Shown here: one piece after another, positions 1 through 11,554 of the stretch | How the letters are laid out: every line of letters begins with the position of its first letter | How positions within the stretch are numbered: the stretch's first letter is position 1 | NCBI GenBank assembly: GCA_031769625.1 | Contig: JAUIMM010001245.1 | Location: 124,001 to 188,000 of the forward strand | Direction: 5' to 3' | DNA length: 64,000 nucleotides | From: Taudactylus pleione | Taxonomy: Eukaryota > Chordata > Amphibia > Anura > Myobatrachidae | Notes under the pieces: generated by a model | Told to the model about the DNA's origin: nothing | Database searches by the model: none | Seen by the model: only the letters and a program-made list of their open reading frames with translations | Translations under genes and position numbers: made by a program

Positions 1-500
1 GCGAGAGGAGGAGACAGTTGTCAGCGCTGGCAGTGAGGAGAGGAGACACTTGTCAGCGCTGGCAGCGAGAGGAGGAGACAGTTGTCAGCGCTGGCAGTGA
101 GGTGAGGAGACAGTTGTCAGCGCTGGCAGCGAGAGGAGACAGTTGTCAGCGCTGGCAGTGACGTGAGGAGACACTTGTCAGTGCTGGCAGCGAGAGGAGG
201 AGACAGTAGTCAGCGCTGGCAGTGAGGAGAGGAGGAGACAGTTGTCAGCGCTGGCAGCGAGGAGAGGAGACAGTTGTCAGCGCTCGCAGCGAGAGGAGGA
301 GACAGTTGTCAGCGCTGGCAGTGAGGAGAGGAGGAGACAGTTGTCAGCGCTGGCAGCAAGGAGAGGAAACAGTAGTCAGCGCTGGCAGTGAGGTGAGGTG
401 ACAGTTGTCAGCGCTGGCAGCGAGAGGAGGAGACAGTTGTCAGCGCTGGCAGTGAGGAGAGGAGACAGTTGTCAGCGCTAGCAGTGAGGAGAGGAGACAG

Positions 501-3500
501 TTGTCAGCGCTGGCAGTGTGGAGAGGAGACAGTTGTCAGCGCTGGCAGCGAGAGGAGGAGACAGTTGTCAGCGCTGGCAGTGAGGAGAGGAGACAGTTGT
601 CAGCGCTGGCAGTGAGGAGAGGAGACAATTGTCAGCGCTGGCAGCGAGAGGAGGAGACAGTTGTCAGCTCTTGCAGCGAGAGGAGGAGACAGTTGTCAGC
701 GCTGGCAACAAGGAGAGGAGACAGTAGTCAGTGCTGGCAGCGAGAGGAGGAGACAGTTGTCAGTGCTGGCAGCGAGAGGAGGAGACAGGTGTCAGCGCTG
801 GCAGTGAGGAGAGGAGGAGACAGTTGTCAGCGCTGGCAGCGAGAGGAGGAGACAGTTGTCAGTGCTGGCAGTGAGGAGGTGAGGAGACAGTTGTCAGCAC
901 TGGCAGCGAGAGGAGGAGACAGTTGTCAGCGCTGGCAGTGAGGAGAGGAGACAGTAGTCAGCGCTGGCAGTGAGGAGAGGAGACAATTGTCAGCGCTGGT
1001 AGCGAGAGTAGGAGACAGTTGTCAGCTCTCGCAGCGAGAGGAGGAGACAGTTGTCAGCGCTGGCAGCAAGGAGAGGAGACAGTAGTCAGTGCTGGCAGCG
1101 AGAGGAGGAGACAGTTGTCAGTGCTGGCAGCGAGAGGAGGAGACAGGTGTCAGCGCTGGCAGTGAGGAGAGGAGGAGACAGTTGTCAACGCTGGCAGCGA
1201 GAGGAGGAGACAGTTGTCAGCGCTGGCAGTGAGGAGGTGAGGAGACAGTTGTCAGCGCTGGCAGCAAGGAGAGGAAACAGTTGTCAGCGCTGGCAGTGAG
1301 GAGAGGAGACAGTAGTCAGCGCTGGCAGCGAGGTGAGGAGACAGTTGTCAGCGCTGGCAGTGAGGAGAGGAGACAGTTGTCAGCGCTGGCAGCGAGAGGA
1401 GGAGACAGTTGTCAGCGCTGGCAGTGAGGAGAGGAGGAGACAGTTGTCAGCGCTGGCAGCGAGGAGAGGAGACAGGAGAGGAAACAGTAGTCAGCGCTGG
1501 CAGTGAGGTGAGGAGACAGTTGTCAGCGCTGGCAGCGAGAGGAGGAGACAGTTGTCAGCGCTGGCAGTGAGGAGAGGAGACAGTTGTCAGCGCTGGCAGT
1601 GAGGAGAGGAGACAGTTGTCAGCGCTGGCAGTGTGGAGAGGAGACAGTTGTCAGCGCTGGCAGCGAGAGGAGGAGACAGTTGTCAGCGCTGGCAGTGAGG
1701 AGAGGAGACAGTTGTCAGTGCTGGCAGTGAGGAGAGGAGACAATTGTCAGCGCTGGCAGCGAGAGGAGGAGACAGTTGTCAGCTCTGGCAGCGAGAGGAG
1801 GAGACAGTTGTCAGCGCTGGCAGCAAGGAGAGGAGACAGTAGTCAGTGCTGGCAGCGAGAGGAGGAGACAGTTGTCAGTGCTGGCAGCGAGAGGAGGAGA
1901 CAGGTGTCAGCGTTGGCAGTGAGGAGAGGAGGAGACAGTTGTCAGCGCTGGCAGCGAGAGGAGGAGACAGTTGTCAGTGCTGGCAGTGAGGAGGTGAGGA
2001 GACAGTTGTCAGCACTGGCAGCGAGAGGAGGAGACAATTGTCAGCGCTGGCAGTGAGGAGAGGAGACAGTAGTCAGCGCTGGCAGTGAGGAGAGGAGACA
2101 ATTGTCAGCGCTGGTAGCGAGAGTAGGAGACAGTTGTCAGCTCTCGCAGCGAGAGGAGGAGACAGTTGTCAGCGCTGGCAGCAAGGAGAGGAGACAGTAG
2201 TCAGTGCTGGCAGCGAGAGGAGGAGACAGTTGTCAGTGCTGGCAGCGAGAGGAGGAGACAGGTGTCAGCGCTGGCAGTGAGGAGAGGAGGAGACAGTTGT
2301 CAACGCTGGCAGCGAGAGGAGGAGACAGTTGTCAGCGCTGGCAGTGAGGAGGTGAGGAGACAGTTGTCAGCGCTGGCAGCAAGGAGAGGAAACAGTTGTC
2401 AGCGCTGGCAGTGAGGAGAGGAGACAGTAGTCAGCGCTGGCAGCGAGAGGAGGAGACAGTTGTCAGCGCTGGCAGTGAGGAGAGGAGGAGACAGTTGTCA
2501 GCGCTGGCAGCAAGGAGAGGAAACAGTAGTCAGCGCTGGCAGTGAGGTGAGGTGACAGTTGTCAGCGCTGGCAGCGAGAGGAGGAGACAGTTGTCAGCGC
2601 TGGCAGTGAGGAGAGGAGACAGTTGTCAGCGCTGGCAGTGAGGAGAGGAGACAGTTGTCAGCGCTGGCAGTGTGGAGAGGAGACAGTTGTCAGCGCTGGC
2701 AGCGAGAGGAGGAGACAGTTGTCAGCGCTGGCAGTGAGGAGAGGAGACAGTTGTCAGCGCTGGCAGTGAGGAGAGGAGACAATTGTCAGCGCTGGCAGCG
2801 AGAGGAGGAGACAGTTGTCAGCTCTTGCAGCGAGAGGAGGAGACAGTTGTCAGCGCTGGCAACAAGGAGAGGAGACAGTAGTCAGTGCTGGCAGCGAGAG
2901 GAGGAGACAGTTGTCAGTGCTGGCAGCGAGAGGAGGAGACAGGTGTCAGCGCTGGCAGTGAGGAGAGGAGGAGACAGTTGTCAGCGCTGGCAGCGAGAGG
3001 AGGAGACAGTTGTCAGTGCTGGCAGTGAGGAGGTGAGGAGACAGTTGTCAGCACTGGCAGCGAGAGGAGGAGACAGTTGTCAGCGCTGGCAGTGAGGAGA
3101 GGAGACAGTAGTCAGCGCTGGCAGTGAGGAGAGGAGACAATTGTCAGCGCTGGTAGCGAGAGTAGGAGACAGTTGTCAGCTCTCGCAGCGAGAGGAGGAG
3201 ACAGTTGTCAGCGCTGGCAGCAAGGAGAGGAGACAGTAGTCAGTGCTGGCAGCGAGAGGAGGAGACAGTTGTCAGTGCTGGCAGCGAGAGGAGGAGACAG
3301 GTGTCAGCGCTGGCAGTGAGGAGAGGAGGAGACAGTTGTCAACGCTGGCAGCGAGAGGAGGAGACAGTTGTCAGCGCTGGCAGTGAGGAGGTGAGGAGAC
3401 AGTTGTCAGCGCTGGCAGCAAGGAGAGGAAACAGTTGTCAGCGCTGGCAGTGAGGAGAGGAGACAGTAGTCAGCGCTGGCAGCGAGGTGAGGAGACAGTT

Positions 3501-4884
3501 GTCAGCGCTGGCAGTGAGGAGAGGAGACAGTTGTCAGCGCTGGCAGCGAGAGGAGGAGACAGTTGTCAGCGCTGGCAGTGAGGAGAGGAGGAGACAGTTG
3601 TCAGCGCTGGCAGCGAGGAGAGGAGACAGGAGAGGAAACAGTAGTCAGCGCTGGCAGTGAGGTGAGGAGACAGTTGTCAGCGCTGGCAGCGAGAGGAGGA
3701 GACAGTTGTCAGCGCTGGCAGTGAGGAGAGGAGACAGTTGTCAGCGCTGGCAGTGAGGAGAGGAGACAGTTGTCAGCGCTGGCAGTGTGGAGAGGAGACA
3801 GTTGTCAGCGCTGGCAGCGAGAGGAGGAGACAGTTGTCAGCGCTGGCAGTGAGGAGAGGAGACAGTTGTCAGCGCTGGCAGTGAGGAGAGGAGACAATTG
3901 TCAGCGCTGGCAGCGAGAGGAGGAGACAGTTGTCAGCTCTGGCAGCGAGAGGAGGAGACAGTTGTCAGCGCTGGCAGCAAGGAGAGGAGACAGTAGTCAG
4001 TGCTGGCAGCGAGAGGAGGAGACAGTTGTCAGTGCTGGCAGCGAGAGGAGGAGACAGGTGTCAGCGCTGGCAGTGAGGAGAGGAGGAGACAGTTGTCAGC
4101 GCTGGCAGCGAGAGGAGGAGACAGTTGTCAGTGCTGGCAGTGAGGAGGTGAGGAGACAGTTGTCAGCACTGGCAGCGAGAGGAGGAGACAATTGTCAGCG
4201 CTGGCAGTGAGGAGAGGAGACAGTAGTCAGCGCTGGCAGTGAGGAGAGGAGACAATTGTCAGCGCTGGTAGCGAGAGTAGGAGACAGTTGTCAGCTCTCG
4301 CAGCGAGAGGAGGAGACAGTTGTCAGCGCTGGCAGCAAGGAGAGGAGACAGTAGTCAGTGCTGGCAGCGAGAGGAGGAGACAGTTGTCAGTGCTGGCAGC
4401 GAGAGGAGGAGACAGGTGTCAGCGCTGGCAGTGAGGAGAGGAGGAGACAGTTGTCAACGCTGGCAGCGAGAGGAGGAGACAGTTGTCAGCGCTGGCAGTG
4501 AGGAGGTGAGGAGACAGTTGTCAGCGCTGGCAGCAAGGAGAGGAAACAGTTGTCAGCGCTGGCAGTGAGGAGAGGAGACAGTAGTCAGCGCTGGCAGCGA
4601 GGTGAGGAGACAGTTGTCAGCGCTGGCAGTGAGGAGAGGAGACAGTTGTCAGCGCTGGCAGCGAGAGGAGGAGACAGTTGTCAGCGCTGGCAGTGAGGAG
4701 AGGAGGAGACAGTTGTCAGCGCTGGCAGCGAGGAGAGGAGACAGGAGAGGAAACAGTAGTCAGCGCTGGCAGTGAGGTGAGGAGACAGTTGTCAGCGCTG
4801 GCAGCGAGAGGAGGAGACAGTTGTCAGCGCTGGCAGTGAGGAGAGGAGACAGTTGTCAGCGCTGGCAGTGAGGAGAGGAGACAG
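501..4884. repeat. Four higher-order repeat units (1115, 1039, 1115, 1115 bp)
   Basis: The ~30-bp monomers form higher-order units beginning at 501, 1616, 2655 and 3770, each starting near the variant GGCAGTGTGGAGAGG. Spacing is 1115, 1039, 1115 and again 1115 to the next start at 4885. The 1039-bp unit lacks about 76 bp near 2440. Two versions exist: type A at 501 and 2655 carries AGCTCTTGCAGC and GGCAACAAGG, and type B at 1616 and 3770 carries AGCTCTGGCAGC and GGCAGCAAGG. Within a type, copies are almost identical, which indicates recent homogenisation by unequal exchange or gene conversion. Confidence 0.9.
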
Positions 4885-5582
4885 TTGTCAGCGCTGGCAG
4901 TGTGGAGAGGAGACAGTTGTCAGCGCTGGCAGCGAGAGGAGGAGACAGTTGTCAGCGCTGGCAGTGAGGAGAGGAGACAGTTGTCAGCGCTGGCAGTGAG
5001 GAGAGGAGACAATTGTCAGCGCTGGCAGCGAGAGGAGGAGACAGTTGTCAGCTCTGGCAGCGAGAGGAGGAGACAGTTGTCAGCGCTGGCAGCAAGGAGA
5101 GGAGACAGTAGTCAGTGCTGGCAGCGAGAGGAGGAGACAGTTGTCAGTGCTGGCAGCGAGAGGAGGAGACAGGTGTCAGCGCTGGCAGTGAGGAGAGGAG
5201 GAGACAGTTGTCAGCGCTGGCAGCGAGAGGAGGATACAGTTGTCAGTGCTGGCAGTGAGGAGGTGAGGAGACAGTTGTCAGCGCTGGCAGCAAGGAGAGG
5301 AAACAGTTGTCAGCGCTGGCAGTGAGGAGTGGAGACAGTAGTCAGCGCTGGCAGCAAGGTGAGGAGACAGTTGTCAGCGCTGGCAGTGAGGAGAGGAGAC
5401 AGTTGTCAGCGCTGGCAGCGAGAGGAGGAGACAGTTGTCAGCGCTGGCAGCGAGGAGAGGAGACAGTAGTCAGTGCTGGCAGCGAGAGGAGGAGAGTTGT
5501 CAGCGCTGGCAGCGAGAGGAGGAGACAGTTGTCAGAGCTGGCAGTGAGGAGAGGAGGAGACAGTTGTCAGCGCTGGCAGTGA
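4885..5582. repeat. Truncated type-B higher-order unit, duplicated at 8598
   Basis: Begins like the type-B units but diverges after about 400 bp, with GAGGATACAG and GAGGAGTGGAGACAG variants. The same variants recur exactly 3713 bp downstream (8598-9295), so this segment and the end of the array are copies of each other. It marks a larger duplication layered on the 1115-bp units. Confidence 0.8.
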
Positions 5583-7129
5583 GGAGAGGAGGAGACAGTT
5601 GTCAGCGCTGGCAGCGAGAGGAGGAGACAGTTGTCAGTGCTGGCAGTGAGGAGAGGAGGAGACAGTTGTCAGCGCTGGCAGCAAGAGGAGGAGACAGTTG
5701 TCAGCACTGGCAGTGAGAGGAGACAGTTGTCAGAGCTGGCAGTGAGGAGAGGAGGAGACAGTTGTCAGCGCTGGCAGTGAGGAGAGGAGGAGACACTTGT
5801 CAGCGCTGGCAGCAAGGAGAGGAAACAGTAGTCAGCGCTGGCAGTGAGGTGAGGAGACAGTTGTCAGCGCTGGCAGCAAGGAGAGGAGGAGACAGTTGTC
5901 AGCGCTGGCAGTGAGGAGAGGAGGAGACAGTTGTCAGCGCTGGCAGTGAGGAGAGGAGGAGACAGTTGTCAGCGCTGGCAGTGAGGTGAGGAGACAGTTG
6001 TCAGCGCTGGCAGCGAGAGGAGACAGTTGTCAGCGCTGGCAGTGTGGTGAGGAGACACTTGTCAGTGCTGGCAGCGAGAGGAGGAGACAGTTGTCAGCGC
6101 TGGCAGTGAGGAGAAGACAGTTGTCAGCGCTGGCAGTGAGGAGAGGAGGAGACACTTGTCAGCGCTGGCAGCAAGGAGAGGAAACAGTAGTCAGCGCTGG
6201 CAGTGAGGAGAGGAGGAGACAGTTGTCAGCGCTGGCAGCGAGGAGAGGAGACAGTTGTCAGCGCTGGCAGCGAGAGGAGGAGACAGTTGTCAGCGCTGGC
6301 AGTGAGGAGAGGAGGAGACAGTTGTCAGCGCTGGCAGCAAGGAGAGGAAACAGTAGTCAGCGCTGGCAGTGAGGTGAGGAGACAGTTGTCAGCGATGGCA
6401 GCGAGAGGAGGAGACAGTTGTCAGCGCTGGCAGTGAGGAGAGGAAACAGTAGTCAGCGCTGGCAGTGAGGAGAGGAGGAGACAGTTGTCAGCGCTGGCAG
6501 TGAGGTGAGGAGACAGTTGTCAGCGCTGGCAGCGAGAGGAGACAGTTGTCAGCGCTGGCAGTGACGTGAGGAGACACTTGTCAGCGCTGGCAGCGAGAGG
6601 AGGAGACAGTTGTCAGCGCTGACAGTGAGAGGAGGAGACAGTTGTCAGCGCTGGCAGTGAGGAGAGGAGGAGACACTTGTCAGTGCTGGCAGCGAGGAGA
6701 GGAGACAGTTGTCAGCGCTGGCAGCGAGAGGAGGAGACAGTTGTCAGCGCTGGCAGTGAGGAGAGGAGGAGACAGTTGTCAGCGCTGGCAGCAAGGAGAG
6801 GAAACAGTAGTCAGCGCTGGCAGTGAGGTGAGGAGACAGTTGTCAGCGATGGCAGCGAGAGGAGGAGACAGTTGTCAGCGCTGGCAGTGAGGAGAGGAAA
6901 CAGTAGTCAGCGCTGGCAGTGAGGAGAGGAGGAGACAGTTGTCAGCGCTGGCAGTGAGGTGAGGAGACAGTTGTCAGCGCTGGCAGCGAGAGGAGACAGT
7001 TGTCAGCGCTGGCAGTGACGTGAGGAGACACTTGTCAGCGCTGGCAGCGAGAGGAGGAGACAGTTGTCAGCGCTGGCAGTGAGGTGAGGAGACAGTTGTC
7101 AGCGCTGGCAGCGAGAGGAGACAGTTGTC
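5583..7129. repeat. Divergent middle block of the 30-bp array with ~454-bp internal duplication
   Basis: The 1115-bp order is lost here. Units with GCGAGAGGAGACAG and GTGACGTGAGGAGACAC tails dominate. A rare AGCGATGGCAGC variant occurs at about 6391 and again about 454 bp later, with the same neighbours, showing a local duplication. Same satellite, different higher-order arrangement. Confidence 0.75.
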
Positions 7130-9487
7130 AGCGCTGGCAGTGACGTGAGGAGACACTTGTCAGCGCTGGCAGCGAGAGGAGGAGACAGTAGTCAGCGCTG
7201 GCAGTGAGGAGAGGAGGAGACAGTTGTCAGCACTGGCAGCGAGGAGAGGAGACAGTTGTCAGTGCTCGCAGCGAGAGGAGGAGACAGTTGTCAGCGCTGG
7301 CAGTGAGGAGAGGAGGAGACAGTTGTCAGCGCTGGCAGCAAGGAGAGGAAACAGTAGTCAGCGCTGGCAGTGAGGTGAGGTGACAGTTGTCAGCGCTGGC
7401 AGCGAGAGGAGGAGACAGTTGTCAGCGCTGGCAGTGAGGAGAGGAGACAGTTGTCAGCGCTGGCAGTGAGGAGAGGAGACAGTTGTCAGCGCTGGCAGTG
7501 TGGAGAGGAGACAGTTGTCAGGGCTGGCAGCGAGAGGAGGAGACAGTTGTCAGCGCTGGCAGTGAGGAGAGGAGACAGTTGTCAGCGCTGGCAGTGAGGA
7601 GAGGAGACAATTGTCAGCGCTGGCAGCGAGAGGAGGAGACAGTTGTCAGCTCTTGCAGCGAGAGGAGGAGACAGTTGTCAGCGCTGGCAACAAGGAGAGG
7701 AGACAGTAGTCAGTGCTGGCAGCGAGAGGAGGAGACAGTTGTCAGTGCTGGCAGCGAGAGGAGGAGACAGGTGTCAGCGCTGGCAGTGAGGAGAGGAGGA
7801 GACAGTTGTCAGCGCTGGCATCGAGAGGAGGAGACAGTTGTCAGTGCTGGCAGTGAGGAGGTGAGGAGACAGTTGTCAGCACTGGCAGCGAGAGGAGGAG
7901 ACAGTTGTCAGCGCTGGCAGTGAGGAGAGGAGACAGTAGTCAGCGCTGGCAGTGAGGAGAGGAGACAATTGTCAGCGCTGGTAGCGAGAGTAGGAGACAG
8001 TTGTCAGCTCTCGCAGCGAGAGGAGGAGACAGTTGTCAGCGCTGGCAGCAAGGAGAGGAGACAGTAGTCAGTGCTGGCAGCGAGAGGAGGAGACAGTTGT
8101 CAGTGCTGGCAGCGAGAGGAGGAGACAGGTGTCAGCGCTGGCAGTGAGGAGAGGAGGAGACAGTTGTCAACGCTGGCAGCGAGAGGAGGAGACAGTTGTC
8201 AGCGCTGGCAGTGAGGAGGTGAGGAGACAGTTGTCAGCGCTGGCAGCAAGGAGAGGAAACAGTTGTCAGCGCTGGCAGTGAGGAGAGGAGACAGTAGTCA
8301 GCGCTGGCAGCGAGGTGAGGAGACAGTTGTCAGCGCTGGCAGTGAGGAGAGGAGACAGTTGTCAGCGCTGGCAGCGAGAGGAGGAGACAGTTGTCAGCGC
8401 TGGCAGTGAGGAGAGGAGGAGACAGTTGTCAGCGCTGGCAGCGAGGAGAGGAGACAGGAGAGGAAACAGTAGTCAGCGCTGGCAGTGAGGTGAGGAGACA
8501 GTTGTCAGCGCTGGCAGCGAGAGGAGGAGACAGTTGTCAGCGCTGGCAGTGAGGAGAGGAGACAGTTGTCAGCGCTGGCAGTGAGGAGAGGAGACAGTTG
8601 TCAGCGCTGGCAGTGTGGAGAGAAGACAGTTGTCAGCGCTGGCAGCGAGAGGAGGAGACAGTTGTCAGCGCTGGCAGTGAGGAGAGGAGACAGTTGTCAG
8701 CGCTGGCAGTGAGGAGAGGAGACAATTGTCAGCGCTGGCAGCGAGAGGAGGAGACAGTTGTCAGCTCTGGCAGCGAGAGGAGGAGACAGTTGTCAGCGCT
8801 GGCAGCAAGGAGAGGAGACAGTAGTCAGTGCTGGCAGCGAGAGGAGGAGACAGTTGTCAGTGCTGGCAGCGAGAGGAGGAGACAGGTGTCAGCGCTGGCA
8901 GTGAGGAGAGGAGGAGACAGTTGTCAGCGCTGGCAGCGAGAGGAGGATACAGTTGTCAGTGCTGGCAGTGAGGAGGTGAGGAGACAGTTGTCAGCGCTGG
9001 CAGCAAGGAGAGGAAACAGTTGTCAGCGCTGGCAGTGAGGAGTGGAGACAGTAGTCAGCGCTGGCAGCGAGGTGAGGAGACAGTTGTCAGCGCTGGCAGT
9101 GAGGAGAGGAGACAGTTGTCAGCGCTGGCAGCGAGAGGAGGAGACAGTTGTCAGCGCTGGCAGCGAGGAGAGGAGACAGTAGTCAGTGCTGGCAGCGAGA
9201 GGAGGAGAGTTGTCAGCGCTGGCAGCGAGAGGAGGAGACAGTTGTCAGAGCTGGCAGTGAGGAGAGGAGGAGACAGTTGTCAGCGCTGGCAGTGAGGAGA
9301 GGAGGAGACAGTTGTCAGCGCTGGCAGCGAGAGGAGGAGACAGTTGTCAGTGCTGGCAGTGAGGAGAGGAGGAGACAGTTGTCAGCGCTGGCAGCAAGAG
9401 GAGGAGACAGTTGTCAGCACTGGCAGTGAGAGGAGACAGTTGTCAGCACTGGCAGTGAGGAGAGGAGACAGTTCTCAGCACTGGCAG
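7130..9487. repeat. Second copy of the type A/B higher-order block ending the array
   Basis: Type-A unit from 7483 and type-B unit from 8598 repeat the order seen at 501 and 1616 at an offset of 6982 bp. The match extends upstream of 7483 and shares the TGCTCGCAGCGAG variant near 7264 with the sequence near 282. Only scattered single-base changes separate the copies, for example AGGGCTGGCAG near 7521 and GGCATCGAG near 7818. The last units degrade (CAGTTCTCAGCACTGGCAG) before the array stops. Confidence 0.8.
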
Positions 9488-9690
9488 TTTTTCAAACAGC
9501 GGCTCAGTATGTTTAGGGGTCAATACAATTAGATGCTAGTTTGCAAAAATGAATTTACGGCATAAAACTTGCATACATTGCGTGAATGCGCGCAGCTTAT
9601 AAATATAAGATTCAATTAGAAATAGCGATTAACAGGGATCGTGGCGATGTTGCAGTATTTTTCTCAAAGCATCCTGAATCCTAAAAACTG
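9488..9690. other. Non-repetitive spacer between two tandem arrays
   Basis: About 200 bp of AT-rich, apparently low-copy sequence separating the 30-bp and 39-bp arrays. I see no gene, terminal inverted repeat or RNA gene in it. Confidence 0.8.
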
Positions 9691-10547
9691 CCCAGTGAGA
9701 TAGGAGGACCATATACTGTAGACGGGTGTTAGTGACAACTGAGATAGGGGACCATATAGGCGGGTGTTAGTGACAACTGAGATAGGAGGAACATATAGAT
9801 GCTGTTAGTGACAACTGAGATAGGAGGAACATATAGATGCTGTTAGTGACAACTGAGATAGGAGGAACATATAGATGGCTGTTAGTGACAACTTAGATAG
9901 GAGGAACATATAGGCGGGTGTTAGTGACAACTGAGATAGGAGGACCATATAGGCGGGTGTTAGTGACAACTGAGATAGGAGGAACATATAGATAGCTGTT
10001 AGTGACAACTGAGATAGGAGGAACATATAGATGGCTGTTAGTGACAACAGAGATAGGAGGAACATATAGATGGCTGTTAGTGACAACTGAGATAGGAGGA
10101 ACATATAGATGCTGTTAGTGACAACTGAGATAGGAGGAACATATAGATGGCTGTTAGTGACAACTGAGATAGGAGGACCATATAGGCGGGTGTTAGTGAC
10201 AACTGAGATAGGAGGACCATATAGGCGGGTGTTAGTGACAACTGAGTTAGGAGGACCATATAGGCGGGTGTTAGTGACAACTGACATAGGAGGAACATAT
10301 AGATAGCTGTTAGTGACAACTGAGATAGGAGAAACATATAGATGGCTGTTAGTGACAACTGAGATAGGAGGAACATATAGATGGCTGTTAGTGACAACTG
10401 AGATAGGAGGACCATATAGGCGGGTGTTAGTGACAACTGAGATAGGAGGACCATATAGGCGGGTGTTAGTGACAACTGAGATAGGAGGACCATATAGGCG
10501 GGTGTTAGTGACAACTGAGATAGGAGGACCATATAGACGGCTGTCAG
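9691..10547. repeat. 39-bp minisatellite, about 22 copies
   Basis: Tandem units of 39 bp (some 38 bp) with the core GTTAGTGACAACTGAGATAG, then GAGGA and one of two tails: CCATATAGGCGGGT or ACATATAGATGGCT. The two subtypes are interspersed in short runs. The 39-bp length is a multiple of three, so both strands show long open frames, but these are pure repeat translations (for example VTTEIGGPYRR on plus) with no other coding sign. First copies near 9700-9760 and the last at 10510-10547 are degenerate, as expected for array edges. Confidence 0.95.
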
Positions 10548-11425
10548 GGACCTGCAATTAGCCAAGGAAGGGCTAGTTAGGGGGCCAGGAGGGCAATTAT
10601 CCCAGGGCGCTCTGCTTTTTCCGTACACGTGCCAGTATGTAGACCAGGGCAGGGCTCCCTATGTAGCTGGCATTGGATTATATACACCAACAGTCATAGA
10701 AACTATTTCACAAATATCCATAAATTACAGCTATGCTCTTCCTCCTGGAAGCCATGACGGCCGATCTAATCATTAGTTCCATCCTCTGCATTCGCTCTCT
10801 GAGTCACATGTTTCCACGAACCCCAAACGCATCCAGCCCACGTCTGGCACAAGCTGCAAGGGATATGATCTTCAGCCAGTGGTGTACGGAAGGGTTAATC
10901 TGCCTGCAGGGACAAAAGCACAGGAAACCTCACAGCAACCACCGAGGGATTATCCCTGAGTCTGTTGTCATATTAGCGGAAACCAGTTGCCCACCAGTGG
11001 CCTCGGCTTCAGTGCGTTGGCTGCTGGCACATCACCCGGGACCACACGCAGGTGTAATTCTTCTCACTGTTATTGTCTGGTTCTGCCCCTCAGCTGCTCC
11101 AGAGCCAAATTCCACATTCCCCGATGAGCGAGCAGCTTATGAAGCCCTTCTGCAGCTCGTCCCCTCTAACACACGTTGCGCGGCCCAAGGGAGATCTGAC
11201 AATATAAGCCCGAGTTGGCATTGAGCAGGCTGGCAGCCCCTGGTACATTAATTGGATTACCGAGCATCCTACGAGCGATTGTGCCTTTTATACATAGACA
11301 TCCGGATTTGTACAGACTCCAGACATTTCCCAAGAACTAAAAAATCCCTCAGAATCAGATCTAAAGGTTCCATAAAGTTCCATCAAATAAAAGAGATTTC
11401 TGTTTAACTCTTCCTCCTCCCGCAG
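10548..11425. other. Low-copy sequence, no gene assigned
   Basis: About 0.9 kb of mixed-composition DNA without tandem structure. An open frame at 10733-11224 (+, 163 residues) has no recognisable domain, signal peptide or family resemblance, and its start is arbitrary. A pyrimidine tract ending in CCCCTCAG near 11092 resembles a splice acceptor, but no matching donor follows. Could be intron or intergenic DNA. Confidence 0.6.
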
Positions 11426-11484
11426 TTTGAGCAGCCACCTCCCACCGGCACCCGAGCTCTTCTCCTGGAAAACATAAAAAAATG
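11426..11484 (+). other. Candidate 59-nt internal exon
   Basis: Preceded by a TTTAACTC branch-like sequence and a clean polypyrimidine acceptor ending CTCCTCCCGCAG at 11425, and followed by a donor GTAATT at 11485. One frame is open throughout and would read FEQPPPTGTRALLLENIKK before running into the donor. Length 59 is not a multiple of three. I do not recognise the peptide. The splice signals are seen; that they are used is inference, and short matches like this arise by chance. No flanking exon was found in the window. Confidence 0.22.
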
Positions 11485-11554
11485 GTAATTGGTGAAAATG
11501 ATTCCTCTTATGTAGTCACCTGCAACAAGCCAGTATGAGCTGCTTAAATATAAT

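Larger units (their letters stand above)
1..9487. repeat. ~30-bp GA-rich satellite array with higher-order structure
   Basis: Tandem array of units built on the core GACAGTTGTCAGCGCTGGCA followed by a purine tail such as GCGAGAGGAG or GTGAGGAGAG. Units are mostly 27, 30 or 33 bp because the tail gains or loses GAG/GGA triplets. The array runs in from the left edge, so its true start is outside the window, and ends at 9487 where the last GGCAG passes into TTTTTCAAAC. The core contains an 8-bp palindrome CAGCGCTG and an E-box CAGTTG; some units have the perfect palindrome GACAATTGTC. Translations give repeated Ser/Arg/Gln-rich peptides in several frames, each stopped at TGGCAGTGA; I read these as by-products of triplet-length units rather than genes. 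It could be a large minisatellite or a local satellite block. Confidence 0.97.

Noticed and set aside
501..9532. Open frames of 62-146 residues with Ser/Arg/Gln-rich repeats
   Set aside because: They repeat with the satellite, occur in several frames and end at the same TGGCAGTGA each time; they follow from triplet-length monomers.
9805..10628. Long minus-strand frames of 183 and 250 residues and shorter plus-strand frames in the 39-bp array
   Set aside because: The unit length is a multiple of three and lacks stops in these frames; pure repeat translation with no flanking coding sequence.
10733..11224. 163-residue open frame as a gene
   Set aside because: No recognisable domain, no start context or conservation evidence, and single frames of this size occur by chance in GC-balanced DNA.
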